From Bartonella sp. ML70XJBT.G (lineage in GTDB: Bacteria; Pseudomonadota; Alphaproteobacteria; Rhizobiales; Rhizobiaceae): 64,000 bases of DNA. The DNA lies in NCBI RefSeq assembly GCF_028618575.1, contig NZ_JAQITA010000012.1:1-64000 (forward strand), given 5' to 3'. This document shows positions 6,468-13,976 of this stretch, piece after piece. The stretch's first letter is position 1. Each line of letters starts with the position of its first letter. A model generated the notes under the pieces. That model worked only from the letters and a program-made list of their open reading frames with translations. It did not search any database and was not told where the DNA came from. A program made the position numbers and the translations under genes.

Positions 6468-8616
6468 GTGAAAAAGTTGCTGATGCAAAGGTAAAGTTGT
6501 CTCTTGAAGACCAACTTACCAAGCCTCTTAAACGTATACAAGAGCATTTTAAGAAATTGTCTCATAGTTTGAGTATTCCACGCTTTTCTGCTGCTTTACA
6601 AAACATGACAAAAAGCCTTCATGGCGTTCAAAGTGCTCTTGGCACCGCGGCAAGTCGTGCTTCGGTTTTTACCGGTGCTTTAGGACTTGCTGGTGGTGGT
6701 CTTGTGGCAAGTGTGACCGCCGTTACCATGAAAACCATGCATCTGGGCGATAGTCTTCACCATGCATCACGGCATTTGGGCATGAGTGTTGCATCGCTTC
6801 AATTATGGGGCGATGCGGCGGATAATTCAGGATATTCTGCCGAACTCTTTCAACAATCCTTAGCCACTTTAAATAGGCGTTCAGCACAAGCATATGCTGG
6901 ACAAAAAAGAGGCATTATGGGTTTTGAGGCGCTTGGCATTTCTGTAAAAGACGCCTCTGGAAAGCTGAAATCAAATTCGGCTTTGTTGGAAGAAATTACC
7001 GACAAGATGAGTAAGATGAAAAATCAAGCACAAAGGCAGCACATTGCCGCTCTGTTGTTTGGTGGTGATGGTAAAGAAATGGCGGCCATGCTTGCACAAG
7101 GCATGGCGCCAATCAAAGAGCTGTTTGCAAAGGCACGGAAAGGAAAATGGCTCATAGGTGCCGATGTTGCACGCTATGCAGCAGATTTAAGTGACAAGAT
7201 GGGAGCCTTTAAGAAAAAAATAGGCGGTATCGCGAGCTTTATTAGCGCGCGTTTCATGCCCGTCATCAATGATATGATTGACGGTTTTTCTCGCCTGATT
7301 GATGAAAACCGCGACCTCATTCAAACAACCGTTGCGAGCTGGGCAAAAACCTTAAAAAAAGTCTTTAATGATTTGCTTAATCCTACCTCTGATTTGAGAA
7401 GAGGAATCAGTGATCTTACAGAGAGAATTAAAGGCTGGTTTCAATGGATGGAGCCGTTGATTGGTGAAATAACCCTCTTTAAGGTAGGACTTGTAGCACT
7501 TGGTTCATTCATTTTTGGTCCACTCATTGCGTCATTAGCCGCTGCTGGAGCAGCGTTTGTCTCCCTTGGTATCACAATCATGACCACACCTATCGGTTGG
7601 ATACTTGGTGGTATTACGGCACTTGTTGGAGCTGGATATCTGCTTTATAAAAATTGGGACAAAATCAATGGCTGGTTGGTTGCATCTTTAGCCGTGGTTA
7701 GCGTAGTTTGCGTCAGGCTTGCTGTTGCTCTTACAGGTCCGCTGTTTTCAGCCTTAACGCCAGTTGCTTCTAAAATTGCCGGTCTTGCTGTAACTCTTGT
7801 AGGTTCACTTATTTCGGCAATAACCGCCGTTAGTTCTGCTTTTATATCGCTTGGTGTCGCGATCATGACCACTCCTATAGGCTGGATCATCGGCGGTATT
7901 GCTGCCCTTGTTGGAGCTGGGTATCTACTCTACAAAAATTGGGATACGGTAGTAAGCTTCATAAGCAACTTGTGGAATTCTTTTGCCAACTTGTGCAGTA
8001 ACATTTTCAGTAACCTCTTTACACTCTTTAAAAACTTTTTACCACTCCCTTGGATTGCAAAAAAAATCAATGCATTGATTGAATGGTTGTTTGGGGTCAA
8101 TCTCATGGAAGCAGGAGCCAATCTGATTAACGGGCTTTGGGAGGGCATCAAAAGCAAGTGGAATGACCTATGCAACTGGTTTAGCAGCATGATAAGCAAA
8201 TTAACCAGTTGGATGCCTAATTGGGTGAAAGAAAAGCTCGGTTTTAATGTTTCAATCAATAAAACTTCAACCCAAACTTTAAAAACCTTTACCGATGAGA
8301 CCAATGCACGCGCAAAAAAATGGTTGATACAGCAATTGTACCCAATGCTCCATCTGGAAAAGGTAAAAGTGGTTTTAATACAAGCATAGTCGAAACAGGA
8401 CAAATGCAGGCAACAAATAAAGTGGGTGCCTTTAAAGCTCCAAAGCCCATTACGGTTCATAAACCTGTTGAAGTAGACGCCCGCGTAACCATTACAAATC
8501 TCAATATTTCAGTACCAAATGGTCTCAAGGACGAAATCAGAGATGCAGTCAATCAAGCACTTGAACGCTATGCAAAACAGCAACGTTTAGCCATAGCCTC
8601 TAGCCTTTCGGATTAA
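6464..8616 (+). CDS. T: Tail tape measure protein (P2 gpT-like), split by a -1 frameshift at an A7 run
   Basis: The first frame runs from ATG 6464 to 8389 (641 codons), then the -1 frame from 8320 to 8616 carries the expected C-terminus (MVDTAIVPNAPSGKGKSGF and onward, ending LAIASSLSD). The frames join at seven A residues, 8314-8320, arranged A AAA AAA TGG, a perfect slippery heptamer. The joined product of about 717 residues has an N-terminal coiled region, hydrophobic segments, and two repeats of a module containing TTPIGWILGGITALVGAGYL and TTPIGWIIGGIAALVGAGYL. Tape measures set tail length and enter the host membrane. This is either programmed frameshifting or a homopolymer mutation. Confidence 0.82.
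7575..7947 (+). repeat. Internal duplicated segment within the tape measure gene
   Basis: Two diverged copies of an approximately 85-base segment, about 7575-7660 and 7861-7946, encode the hydrophobic modules TTPIGWILGG and TTPIGWIIGG, each ending LLYKNWD. They are about 286 bases apart and in frame. Such duplications change tape measure length and hence tail length. Confidence 0.7.
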
Positions 8617-8621
8617 ATACT

Positions 8622-9002
8622 ATGATGTTAGCTTTGGGTGGTTTTATTTTTTCGATTGAAACAGCAGCTTATCAAACACTCGATATGTCTTATGGGGTTC
8701 CATGGGTGGAGCAAGGGCGATTGGGGAGAAAGGCTGCTCTTCAATTGCCAGCTGTTGCAAATGCGGAATTTTCTTTAGCAGGCGTGATTTATCCAGATTT
8801 CAAAGGCGGTCACAGACAGCTCGAATATTTACGACAAATAGCGCATATGGGACCTCACATTCTTGTGACCGGTCAAGGCAAGATTTTAGGCAAGTTTGTC
8901 ATTCTTTCTGTAGAGGAAAAACAAAGCGTTTTTCATCATAATGGCACCCCCAAAAAACAAGAATTTACGATAAAATTGAGAGAATATGGTGAAGACCAAT
9001 GA
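8622..9002 (+). CDS. U: Tail terminator protein U (P2 gpU-like)
   Basis: The 126-residue protein starts MMLALGGFIFSIETAAYQTL and contains VEQGRLGRKAALQLP, the pattern of the P2 GpU family, and ends KKQEFTIKLREYGEDQ. GpU is a tail completion protein. It lies between tape measure and X as in P2, and its TGA overlaps the next ATG by four bases. It is intact. Confidence 0.9.
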   Translation: MMLALGGFIFSIETAAYQTLDMSYGVPWVEQGRLGRKAALQLPAVANAEFSLAGVIYPDFKGGHRQLEYLRQIAHMGPHILVTGQGKILGKFVILSVEEKQSVFHHNGTPKKQEFTIKLREYGEDQ

Positions 9003-9295
9003 GTGATCTTTACAGGACCAAAGATGGCGATATGGTGGATGCCATTTGCTGGAAATACTATGCCAAAGGTCAACAAGCGCTTGCTGTTGAACGCGTCTAT
9101 GCGGCGAATTTTGGGCTTGCAGACTATGGACCCATTTTAAAAGCAGGCATCACAATACTCTTGCCGTCCCTCCCCTATCCCAAAGCCACACCAGTGATCA
9201 GAATTTGTGGTAGCAAATCAGAAACCTTTTTGCATGGTTCTGGCAAATGGAGAAAACATCACCAAAACGCTCATGGATTATGTTTTATCAATTGA
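8999..9295 (+). CDS. X: Tail protein X (P2 gpX-like, LysM-type) with aberrant C-terminus
   Basis: The first 70 residues (MSDLYRTKDGDMVDAICWKY, then LADYGPILKAGITILLPSLP and PVIRI) are a typical GpX/LysM-like tail protein, which is normally about 70 residues and ends shortly after PVIRLW. Here the frame continues about 28 residues (CGSKSETFLHG and onward), overlapping gene D, which starts at GTG 9207 within it. The long overlap and atypical tail suggest a small indel near 9205 removed the usual stop. The core fold should be unaffected. Confidence 0.8.
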   Translation: MSDLYRTKDGDMVDAICWKYYAKGQQALAVERVYAANFGLADYGPILKAGITILLPSLPYPKATPVIRICGSKSETFLHGSGKWRKHHQNAHGLCFIN

Positions 9296-10441
9296 AATTA
9301 CCGATGAAGCAGAGGACAAGAGTGACCGTATCACCATAGAGCTTGATGACCGCGCACGTGACAGTGATAACGGCTTTTTAGACATTCCTCTTATTGGGAC
9401 GGTTATTTCCATAACACTTGGCTATGAAGGCGGGAAAAACCGCGATATGGGAGCCTATCTGATAGATGAAATCTCTGTAAGCAGCCCACCACAAAGCTTA
9501 AGCGTGACAGGGCGCGCTGCATCAATGAACACATCTTACAGCCCCCCCAAAAGCCAATCTTATCACCAGCAAACCCTTGGCAGTATTGTTCAAGAGATAG
9601 CGCAGCGTAATGGTTATACGCCAAAAGTGATCCTTCTCTTGCAAAAATCGTTGTGCGTCACATTGACCAAACAGCTGAAAGCGATATGGCTTTTGCTACA
9701 CGCCTTGCAGAAGAATATGATGCGGTAGCAAAGCCCGTTGATGGCAAACTTGTGCTCGCCAAACGGGGTGAAGCAGGTGCAGCTAATGGCTTAGAAACGG
9801 ATGTGGGGAACGACCAAAAAGCCGCTGCTGATGCACGAGAACCAGAAGAGATTGATGATGATGAAAACTTTATCCATATGGATGACAATGACAGAGCACC
9901 ATCATCATCTGAATCGGAAAAAGCAGAAAAAGAATCGGAAAAGCAAGAACAAGAAGAAGACAAAGAGAAAAAAGGCGGTGTTCTCGCAACCTATCATGAT
10001 TTACGCAGTGGTGAAAAAAAAGAAGTCAAAGTTGGTAATCCGCCGTTTCATGAACTCAAATATACCTACCATAACCAATCAGAGGCTGTTGCAGCCATTG
10101 CTACTTATCGCAATAAATCATCACGCGGTAAGTCTTCTTTCTCATGTGATATCGGTGGTGATCCCTTTGTGCAAGCAGAAGCAAAGCTTGTTCAGGAGCC
10201 CCCTTTCCGCCCCTATATTCCAGCAGAATGGCGTATCAAAAGTGTTAAGCACAAACTTGATAAAACGGGTGGTTACACCACAAAAATAGAGTGCGAACTT
10301 TTTGATAAAGCGCAAGAAGATGCGGCTGGAAACGTTGCAAACACAACACCAGACAAGGAGGATACCCTTGATCCAAACGCTCCACCAAACGCATGCGACG
10401 AAGGCCAAGGCGTCATCCATATGGATAAAGAGGATACATGA
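9207..10441 (+). pseudogene. D: Late control / baseplate hub protein D (P2 gpD-like), frameshifted
   Basis: From GTG 9207 the product reads PFCMVLANGENITKTLMDYV with SIEITDEAEDKSDRITIELD, the GpD N-terminus, until about 9630. The continuation (PSLAKIVVRHIDQTAESDMA) lies in the -1 frame and runs to a TGA at 10439-10441. GTGGATCC appears here as GTGATCC, consistent with loss of one G. The second part carries an unusual acidic, Ser/Glu/Lys-rich insert (about 9850-9970: DDDENFIHMDDND, then KAEKESEKQEQEEDKEKK) before the domain resumes. GpD-family proteins form the hub at the tail tip. Unless corrected by frameshifting, no functional D is made. Confidence 0.8.
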
Positions 10442-10488
10442 TAGGTTATAAACCAGATGTAGAGCCCCTCATTAAAAAGGTTGCTTAA
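10438..10488 (+). pseudogene. Vestigial 3' end of a third antirepressor-associated orf
   Basis: An ATG overlapping the D stop, preceded by GAGG, reads MIGYKPDVEPLIKKVA and stops at 10486-10488. Its last fifteen codons match, at protein and DNA level, the restored end of the antirepressor-associated orf of module 2 (AYEPDLEHPIKKVA). It lies on the plus strand and is followed by the same kind of CTCCCC/GGGGAG hairpin. It is best read as the relic of a third copy. Confidence 0.5.
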
Positions 10489-10490
10489 GT

Positions 10491-10523
10491 ATCTCCCTTC
10501 CCCATCTTTAAAGGTGGGGAGAT
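10491..10523. terminator. Hairpin between D and the toxin-antitoxin pair
   Basis: CCCCATC (10500-10506) pairs with GGTGGGG (10513-10519) with one wobble, around a TTTAAA loop, and flanking ATCTCC/GGAGAT extends the stem. It lies between convergent genes and could end transcription from both sides, although no long T-run follows. Confidence 0.55.
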
Positions 10524-10525
10524 AG

Positions 10526-10846
10526 TCAAGATGCTTCTTCTAAAGCTGCTTGTTCCTTACAATTATTTTGGATAGGCGTTAAGCTAATCTGCAAATTTAA
10601 AGCACTCAAAACACTAAGAAAAGTAGAAAGCCGTGGGTCGCCTTTATCACTTAAAGAACGATAGAGGGACTCGCGATTTAAACCTGTCTCTTGAGAAACA
10701 GCTGTCATTCCTTGTTTACGTGCAATAATACCTAATACATGTGCAATATAACCACTATTTTTAGTTTCTAAAGCATCATCTAATAAAATCTTAAAGTCTT
10801 CAGGCGTGTTAAAATATTCACTTACATCAAATTTAGTAATTTCCAT
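10526..10846 (-). CDS. HigA-like addiction-module antitoxin (XRE)
   Basis: The 106-residue protein matches the putative addiction module antidote family (TIGR02684 type): it begins MEITKFDVSEYFNTPEDFKI, with GYIAHVLGIIARKQGMTAVS and a helix-turn-helix reading SQETGLNRESLYRSLS, then GDPRLSTFLSVLSALNLQIS. It should bind and neutralise the toxin encoded just upstream and repress their promoter. Its ATG lies inside the last codons of the toxin gene (14-base overlap), the usual toxin-first order for this type. It is intact and, unlike most neighbours, undamaged. Confidence 0.88.
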   Translation of the reverse strand: MEITKFDVSEYFNTPEDFKILLDDALETKNSGYIAHVLGIIARKQGMTAVSQETGLNRESLYRSLSDKGDPRLSTFLSVLSALNLQISLTPIQNNCKEQAALEEAS

Positions 10847-11135
10847 GTTTCATTTCCTTTACTAATTGAAGGGCTTTTTCGATATCTTTTTGTTGTGTGG
10901 ATTTATCACCAGCATTTAACAATAAAATGATTTGTTTTCCTTGTTTTACAAAATAAACCCGATAGCCTGGTCCATAATTTATTTTTAACTCACCAATACC
11001 ACGGAAATATTTCACGTCTCCTAGAAGCCCATATTCAAGGCGGAAAATACGTGCAGCAATTTTCTTTTGCACCTGTTTGTCTTTTAATGAGTCTAACCAC
11101 TCTGTAAAATATAGTGTTTTTTTAACAATAAACAT
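10833..11135 (-). CDS. HigB/RelE-like toxin (phage Gp49-like, DUF891)
   Basis: I place the start at ATG 11135 (MFIVKKTLYFTEWLDSLKDK), where family similarity begins, giving about 100 residues; the frame is open further upstream. Diagnostic segments are KKIAARIFRLEYGLLGDVKY and LKINYGPGYRVYFVKQGKQI with LLLNAGDKSTQQKDIEKA, the pattern of RelE-superfamily HigB toxins (TIGR02683), which are usually ribosome-dependent mRNA interferases. Toxin and antitoxin overlap, forming a complete pair in the prophage between gene D and the lysis block. Activity is inferred from the family. Confidence 0.85.
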   Translation of the reverse strand: MFIVKKTLYFTEWLDSLKDKQVQKKIAARIFRLEYGLLGDVKYFRGIGELKINYGPGYRVYFVKQGKQIILLLNAGDKSTQQKDIEKALQLVKEMKHGNY

Positions 11136-11256
11136 CTGTAGTTTATATGCTACAAAATTGATAATGTCAAATACATTCTTTTGTTCCAATGAAAAAGCGA
11201 CATGAAGCTTAACCAAGCTATCTTTCCGAATGAGAAAGATGTCAATTTTTTAATCC

Positions 11257-11283
11257 AGCTCTGCTTTTTGCGGGGCTTTTTTT
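11257..11283 (+). terminator. Rho-independent terminator before the endolysin
   Basis: AGCTCTGC (11257-11264) pairs with GCGGGGCT (11270-11277), with wobble pairs, around a T5 loop and runs into a T-tract. It sits only about 13 bases before the endolysin ATG, so it may attenuate read-through into the lysis genes. Confidence 0.65.
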
Positions 11284-11295
11284 ATGGAGAATCAT

Positions 11296-11958
11296 ATGCG
11301 AAAAATATCATCAGAAGGACTTACACTTATCAAATAATGGGAAGGTTTGCGTTTGAACGCCTATAAAGATGCCATAGGTGTATGGACAATAGGTTATGGA
11401 CATACAAACAGTGCTGGAAAACCTTTTATTTACGAAGGCATGACAATCACTGAAAAGCAAGCAGAAGAACTTCTTTGCCAAGACTTAAGACAATTTGAAA
11501 ATGTCGTTGAACGCGCTGTTACAGTTTCATTAACGGATGAACAATTCGCGGCGTTAGTGTCGTTTTGCTATAATGTAGGAACAACAGCCTTTTGTAACTC
11601 GACACTGTTAAAAAAGCTCAATCAAGGTGAATATGAAGCTGTCCCTGCAGAGCTACAGAAATGGACCAAAGCAGGCGGTAAGCGTCTTGAAGGTCTCGCA
11701 CACCGGCGCGCGGCAGAAACAGGCTTATGGGCGAAAGGGGCTTATGTTTCCTCCAATTATCAAACAGTAGAAACGCAAGCACCAACGGGGGTTTTCAAAG
11801 CAGAAGCGCTTGCACCGATTATAGGATCGTTTTCTGGACTTGGCGGCTTGTTAGCAGGCAATGGACCAATCCAATGGGCTTTAGCCACCATTATGATTTT
11901 AGCCGCATGTGCTGCTATTTTCTTTGTTGCTAAACGCTTTCAGGAGCACCGCCTATGA
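11296..11958 (+). pseudogene. Endolysin (T4/P21-type lysozyme) with a premature stop
   Basis: ATG 11296, preceded by GGAGA, gives MRKISSEGLTLIK, then TAA at 11335-11337, then WEGLRLNAYKDAIGVWTIGY in the same frame. A CAA to TAA change at codon 14 is the simplest explanation. Catalytic residues of this muramidase family are Glu, Asp and Thr with T4 spacing; here E16, D25 and T31 fit exactly. A later start at TTG 11347 lies after the Glu codon (11341-11343), so reinitiation would give an inactive enzyme. The C-terminus has a hydrophobic segment (WALATIMILAACAAIFFVAK), suggesting a membrane-tethered endolysin. The stop overlaps the next gene (ATGA). Confidence 0.85.
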
Positions 11959-12183
11959 TCTTATGGATGAAAAGAAATCTGATGGTAACAGGCGCGGCTT
12001 TAGCCGCTTTTTTTATGATTTTAGCAAGAGCTTTTACCCTTGGTAAGAAGAGTGAAACAGCAAAAGCAAACAGAAAAAGCTTTAAAAGCAGCCACAACAC
12101 GTCTGGAGGTGGAAAGTGAAGTTAATCAAAAAAGTGATGCTGATGTGCGTGCTGCTCTCTCTGACTGGTTGCGCGACAAATAA
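11955..12183 (+). pseudogene. Inner-membrane spanin-like protein (Rz analogue), frameshifted
   Basis: From ATG 11955, overlapping the endolysin TGA, the product starts MILWMKRNLMVTGAALAAFF, an N-terminal membrane anchor. Near 12055 the zero frame ends quickly (stop at about 12119), while another frame continues as QKQTEKALKAATTRLEVESE and VRAALSDWLRDK to a TAA at 12181-12183. That periplasmic coiled-coil is typical of i-spanins. One extra A at GAAACAG (12054-12060) explains the break. An o-spanin-like lipoprotein is embedded in a different frame, as in Rz/Rz1 pairs. Confidence 0.65.
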
Positions 12184-12322
12184 ATATGCTTTTTCTTGTG
12201 TTGGCTGGTTGCCAATTTATTTAAGCCGGCAAGATCTGAACGCCATCAGTTCAAACTTAGCAAGAGAAATCTTAAAGCATAATAATCTAGGTGAACGCGT
12301 GTGTGGGTGGAAACATGGCTAG
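12116..12322 (+). CDS. Small lipoprotein, o-spanin-like (Rz1 position)
   Basis: This 68-residue product has a lipoprotein signal (MKLIKKVMLMCVLLSLTGC), so Cys19 would be lipidated, followed by ATNKYAFSCVGWLPIYLSRQ and a short C-terminus ending CGWKHG. It starts inside the i-spanin coding region after GGAGGTGGAAAG. An outer-membrane lipoprotein overlapping an inner-membrane coiled-coil gene behind the endolysin is the spanin arrangement that disrupts the outer membrane in lysis. It lacks the proline richness of classic Rz1, so the role is inferred from position. Confidence 0.7.
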   Translation: MKLIKKVMLMCVLLSLTGCATNKYAFSCVGWLPIYLSRQDLNAISSNLAREILKHNNLGERVCGWKHG

Positions 12323-12527
12323 AAAAAAAACACAAGACGATATAGAGCTTACAGAAGCAGAAAAAGAAATCCTTCAAGAAATCATCATGACCTACAAAAG
12401 TGTAAAAGTGATGTCACGTTATACGAAATGGATTGTACTCATTATACTCTTATTAGCGCTTGATTTTTCACGTATTATGGATGCGTTTGTAAGTATTTTT
12501 ACACAAAAACCAAATATCCGACTCTAA
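12315..12527 (+). CDS. Small single-span membrane protein in the lysis block
   Basis: The start ATG 12315 (MARKKTQDDIELTEAEKEIL) follows a GGTGGAAAC site and overlaps the lipoprotein end by eight bases. The 70-residue product has a charged N-terminal helix and one strong hydrophobic segment (WIVLIILLLALDFSRIM). No family is recognised. Next to an endolysin and spanins, a small membrane protein is a candidate holin or holin regulator, but one transmembrane span and no signature keep this speculative. Confidence 0.6.
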   Translation: MARKKTQDDIELTEAEKEILQEIIMTYKSVKVMSRYTKWIVLIILLLALDFSRIMDAFVSIFTQKPNIRL

Positions 12528-12653
12528 ACATACTCTGAGACGCGCGAAATTCTTTAGAAAATGATTTCTTAATTTTGCTCGTCTCATGGAGGCTATCAAT
12601 AATGTCTTTGTACATTTAAAACAGTGGTTTTCAAAAAATTAAAAATTTACCCC

Positions 12654-12676
12654 CTCCCCGCTTTTGAAACGGGGAG
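12654..12676 (-). terminator. Terminator of antirepressor module 2
   Basis: CTCCCCG (12654-12660) pairs perfectly with CGGGGAG (12670-12676). On the minus strand it is followed by a G/A stretch and T-rich sequence. It lies about 20 bases past the restored end of the orf and between convergent genes. Confidence 0.65.
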
Positions 12677-12694
12677 AAGAGTTGTGTTTTTGAG

Positions 12695-12972
12695 TTAAGC
12701 AACCTTTTTAATGGGATGTTCTAAATCTGGTTCGTAAGCTTTTAACAAAGGCTCCATAATCGGGGGAGGTTTAAGGTTCCAAAATTTGTAATCATTGCGA
12801 GAACTCTGAGTGCATTTGGCGATTCATCTTGCAGTTTTAAAATCAAAGCTTTTTCTATTGCATCCATAGTCTCAATCAGAGCATTAAAAGCTTTATCTTC
12901 GACATCATCACGATCAGAAAATTGAAACAATGCCATCCATAAATCACATAAAAAGTCGATACTGGTATTCAT
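12695..12972 (-). pseudogene. Antirepressor-associated protein (module 2), 3' frameshift
   Basis: From ATG 12972 the product (MNTSIDFLCDLWMALFQFSD) is nearly identical to the module 1 protein for about 70 residues, then diverges (NLPRLWSLC) and stops at 12742. Relative to copy 1, one T is missing near 12770 (GGTTTAAGG instead of GGTTTTAAAG). Restoring it gives PPPIMEPLLKAYEPDLEHPI and a stop at 12695-12697. The start overlaps the ant stop (TAATG), so the pair is coupled as in module 1. Function is unknown. Confidence 0.65.
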
Positions 12973-13700
12973 TACACACCTCCATGGATTTGTTCTCTCA
13001 AACAAGCCAATCCTTTTGGTGTAATTTTTGTTGAAGGCAGCACCTTTTCTGTTCCATCTGGTCTTTGAATGGTAATCGCAGGGCAATCCATAAAACCTTT
13101 CTTTATCTTATCTTGATAAGGTAACAAAGGCGCCCCTGGAGCACGTCGATATACCCAATCATGTTTACGCAAATAATCGGTTAAATCCTTTGGTCGTACT
13201 TCTAACATCTTAGCTGCTTCAATAAGACCGAACAACCCATCAGAGCGCTTTAAGCCATCCAGAGCTTGTGCTTTTGGAGTTAGTTCTGCAATCACATGAT
13301 CTTTCTGTTCGATTTGACTTTGTAAGTGATTCAAGACACCCAGTAATGCTTGAGGAGTTGAGTAATCTATTTGTGGTGTTGCTACTTTTCTCAAAAGTTT
13401 TTCACATTTGATAAAGTATTGACGTGCTTCATGCCCTTTATCATTACGCTCTATCATGGAAAGGTGTTTAGCCATATCTAACGTGAGGTAGTATTCTTTT
13501 ACCTTTCCACCGTTTTCTAAATTTTTAGAAAGCGTTATAAAGTTTATATTTTCCAAAAACTTACATTCTTTAATGCGATTTTTAATCCAGTCTGCAAATT
13601 TTGATGTAATTTTCAAAAACGCGTGTAATTCACGTGCATTGACCGTTTGAACAGTTTCTTGATCAATAACTTGTTCTTTAATTTCTATAAGAGTATTCAT
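12972..13700 (-). CDS. ant: Phage antirepressor (AntA + KilAC), copy 2, intact
   Basis: The 242-residue protein has an AntA-type N-terminal domain (residues about 1-95: MNTLIEIKEQVIDQETVQTV, HAFLKITSKFADWIKNRIKE, YYLTLDMAKHLSMIERND) and a KilAC DNA-binding C-terminal domain (about 140-242: LIEAAKMLEVRPKDLTDYLR, PLLPYQDKIKKGFMDCPAIT). Such proteins relieve CI-type repression and trigger induction. The ATG at 13700 has an AGGAGT site 5-10 bases upstream that is buried in the leader hairpin. Compared with copy 1, the C-terminal domain is nearly unchanged while the N-terminal part differs (FLENINFITLSKNLENGG against FRENIDFIGFSKNLEKGG), suggesting recombination or gene conversion. Confidence 0.9.
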   Translation of the reverse strand: MNTLIEIKEQVIDQETVQTVNARELHAFLKITSKFADWIKNRIKECKFLENINFITLSKNLENGGKVKEYYLTLDMAKHLSMIERNDKGHEARQYFIKCEKLLRKVATPQIDYSTPQALLGVLNHLQSQIEQKDHVIAELTPKAQALDGLKRSDGLFGLIEAAKMLEVRPKDLTDYLRKHDWVYRRAPGAPLLPYQDKIKKGFMDCPAITIQRPDGTEKVLPSTKITPKGLACLREQIHGGV

Positions 13701-13705
13701 GATGA

Positions 13706-13777
13706 ACTCCTTGGTAGTAAATTGTTTCTTAATGACACCCTAGAAGGGTATCGGGTGCTAAGAAACACGGTACCAAG
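13706..13777 (-). promoter_or_regulatory. RBS-sequestering hairpin in the ant copy 2 leader
   Basis: In the minus-strand transcript CTTGGTA (13777-13771) pairs with TACCAAG (13716-13710), which overlaps the ant Shine-Dalgarno AGGAGT (13711-13706). GTTTCTTA (13766-13759) pairs with TAAGAAAC (13731-13724), capped by an inner CACCC/GGGTG stem. Both arms differ from copy 1 but remain complementary. Confidence 0.8.
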
Positions 13778-13836
13778 TCCGTCGCTATGTTTTTCCCGTA
13801 AGGGTATTGTATGACATAGCTACACCCGATAAGATC

Positions 13837-13866
13837 ACTATATGCTATAGACATATAATGAGTCAA
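13837..13866 (-). promoter_or_regulatory. Candidate internal ant promoter, copy 2
   Basis: On the minus strand TTGACT (13866-13861) and TATAGT (13842-13837) are 18 bases apart. An inverted repeat TATATG/CATATA lies across the spacer and -10, a possible repressor operator. Layout is the same as copy 1. Confidence 0.6.
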
Positions 13867-13878
13867 AATCTTTAATGT

Positions 13879-13940
13879 ACGGAAAAAGATTGTGTCGGCA
13901 ATCCGTCCGCTTGGTATTTTAAGGTGTTTCTTAGGCACCT
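13879..13940 (-). ncRNA. C4-like antisense RNA, copy 2
   Basis: The first hairpin (13939-13923) is GGTG/CACC with loop CCTAAGAAA. The second (13910-13879) is GCGGA/TCCGT plus GATTG/CAATC with loop CCGACA. The loop changes from CCTAACAAA in copy 1 to CCTAAGAAA here, matching the change in its leader target (GTTTCTTA). The linker changes from TGCATAG to TACCAAG, again matching its own target. The second loop and its TGTCGG-type target are conserved, although in this copy the target reads TATCGG (one mismatch or wobble). This parallel change supports a functional antisense RNA. Confidence 0.7.
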
Positions 13941-13948
13941 GATTCGAC

Positions 13949-13976
13949 AATAGACACATTGTTATAATCCTGTCAA
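13949..13976 (-). promoter_or_regulatory. Candidate promoter of the C4-like RNA, copy 2
   Basis: TTGACA (13976-13971 on the minus strand) is followed after 16 bases by TCTATT (13954-13949), the same spacing as in copy 1. The -35 element overlaps the integrase stop codon, so the antirepressor module starts exactly where the integrase gene ends. Confidence 0.5.

Noticed and set aside
9801-10289. Lysine/histidine-rich plus-strand frame inside gene D
   Set aside because: It is the out-of-frame reading of the acidic insert and D domain; composition comes from GAA/GAT runs and it has no ribosome site of its own.
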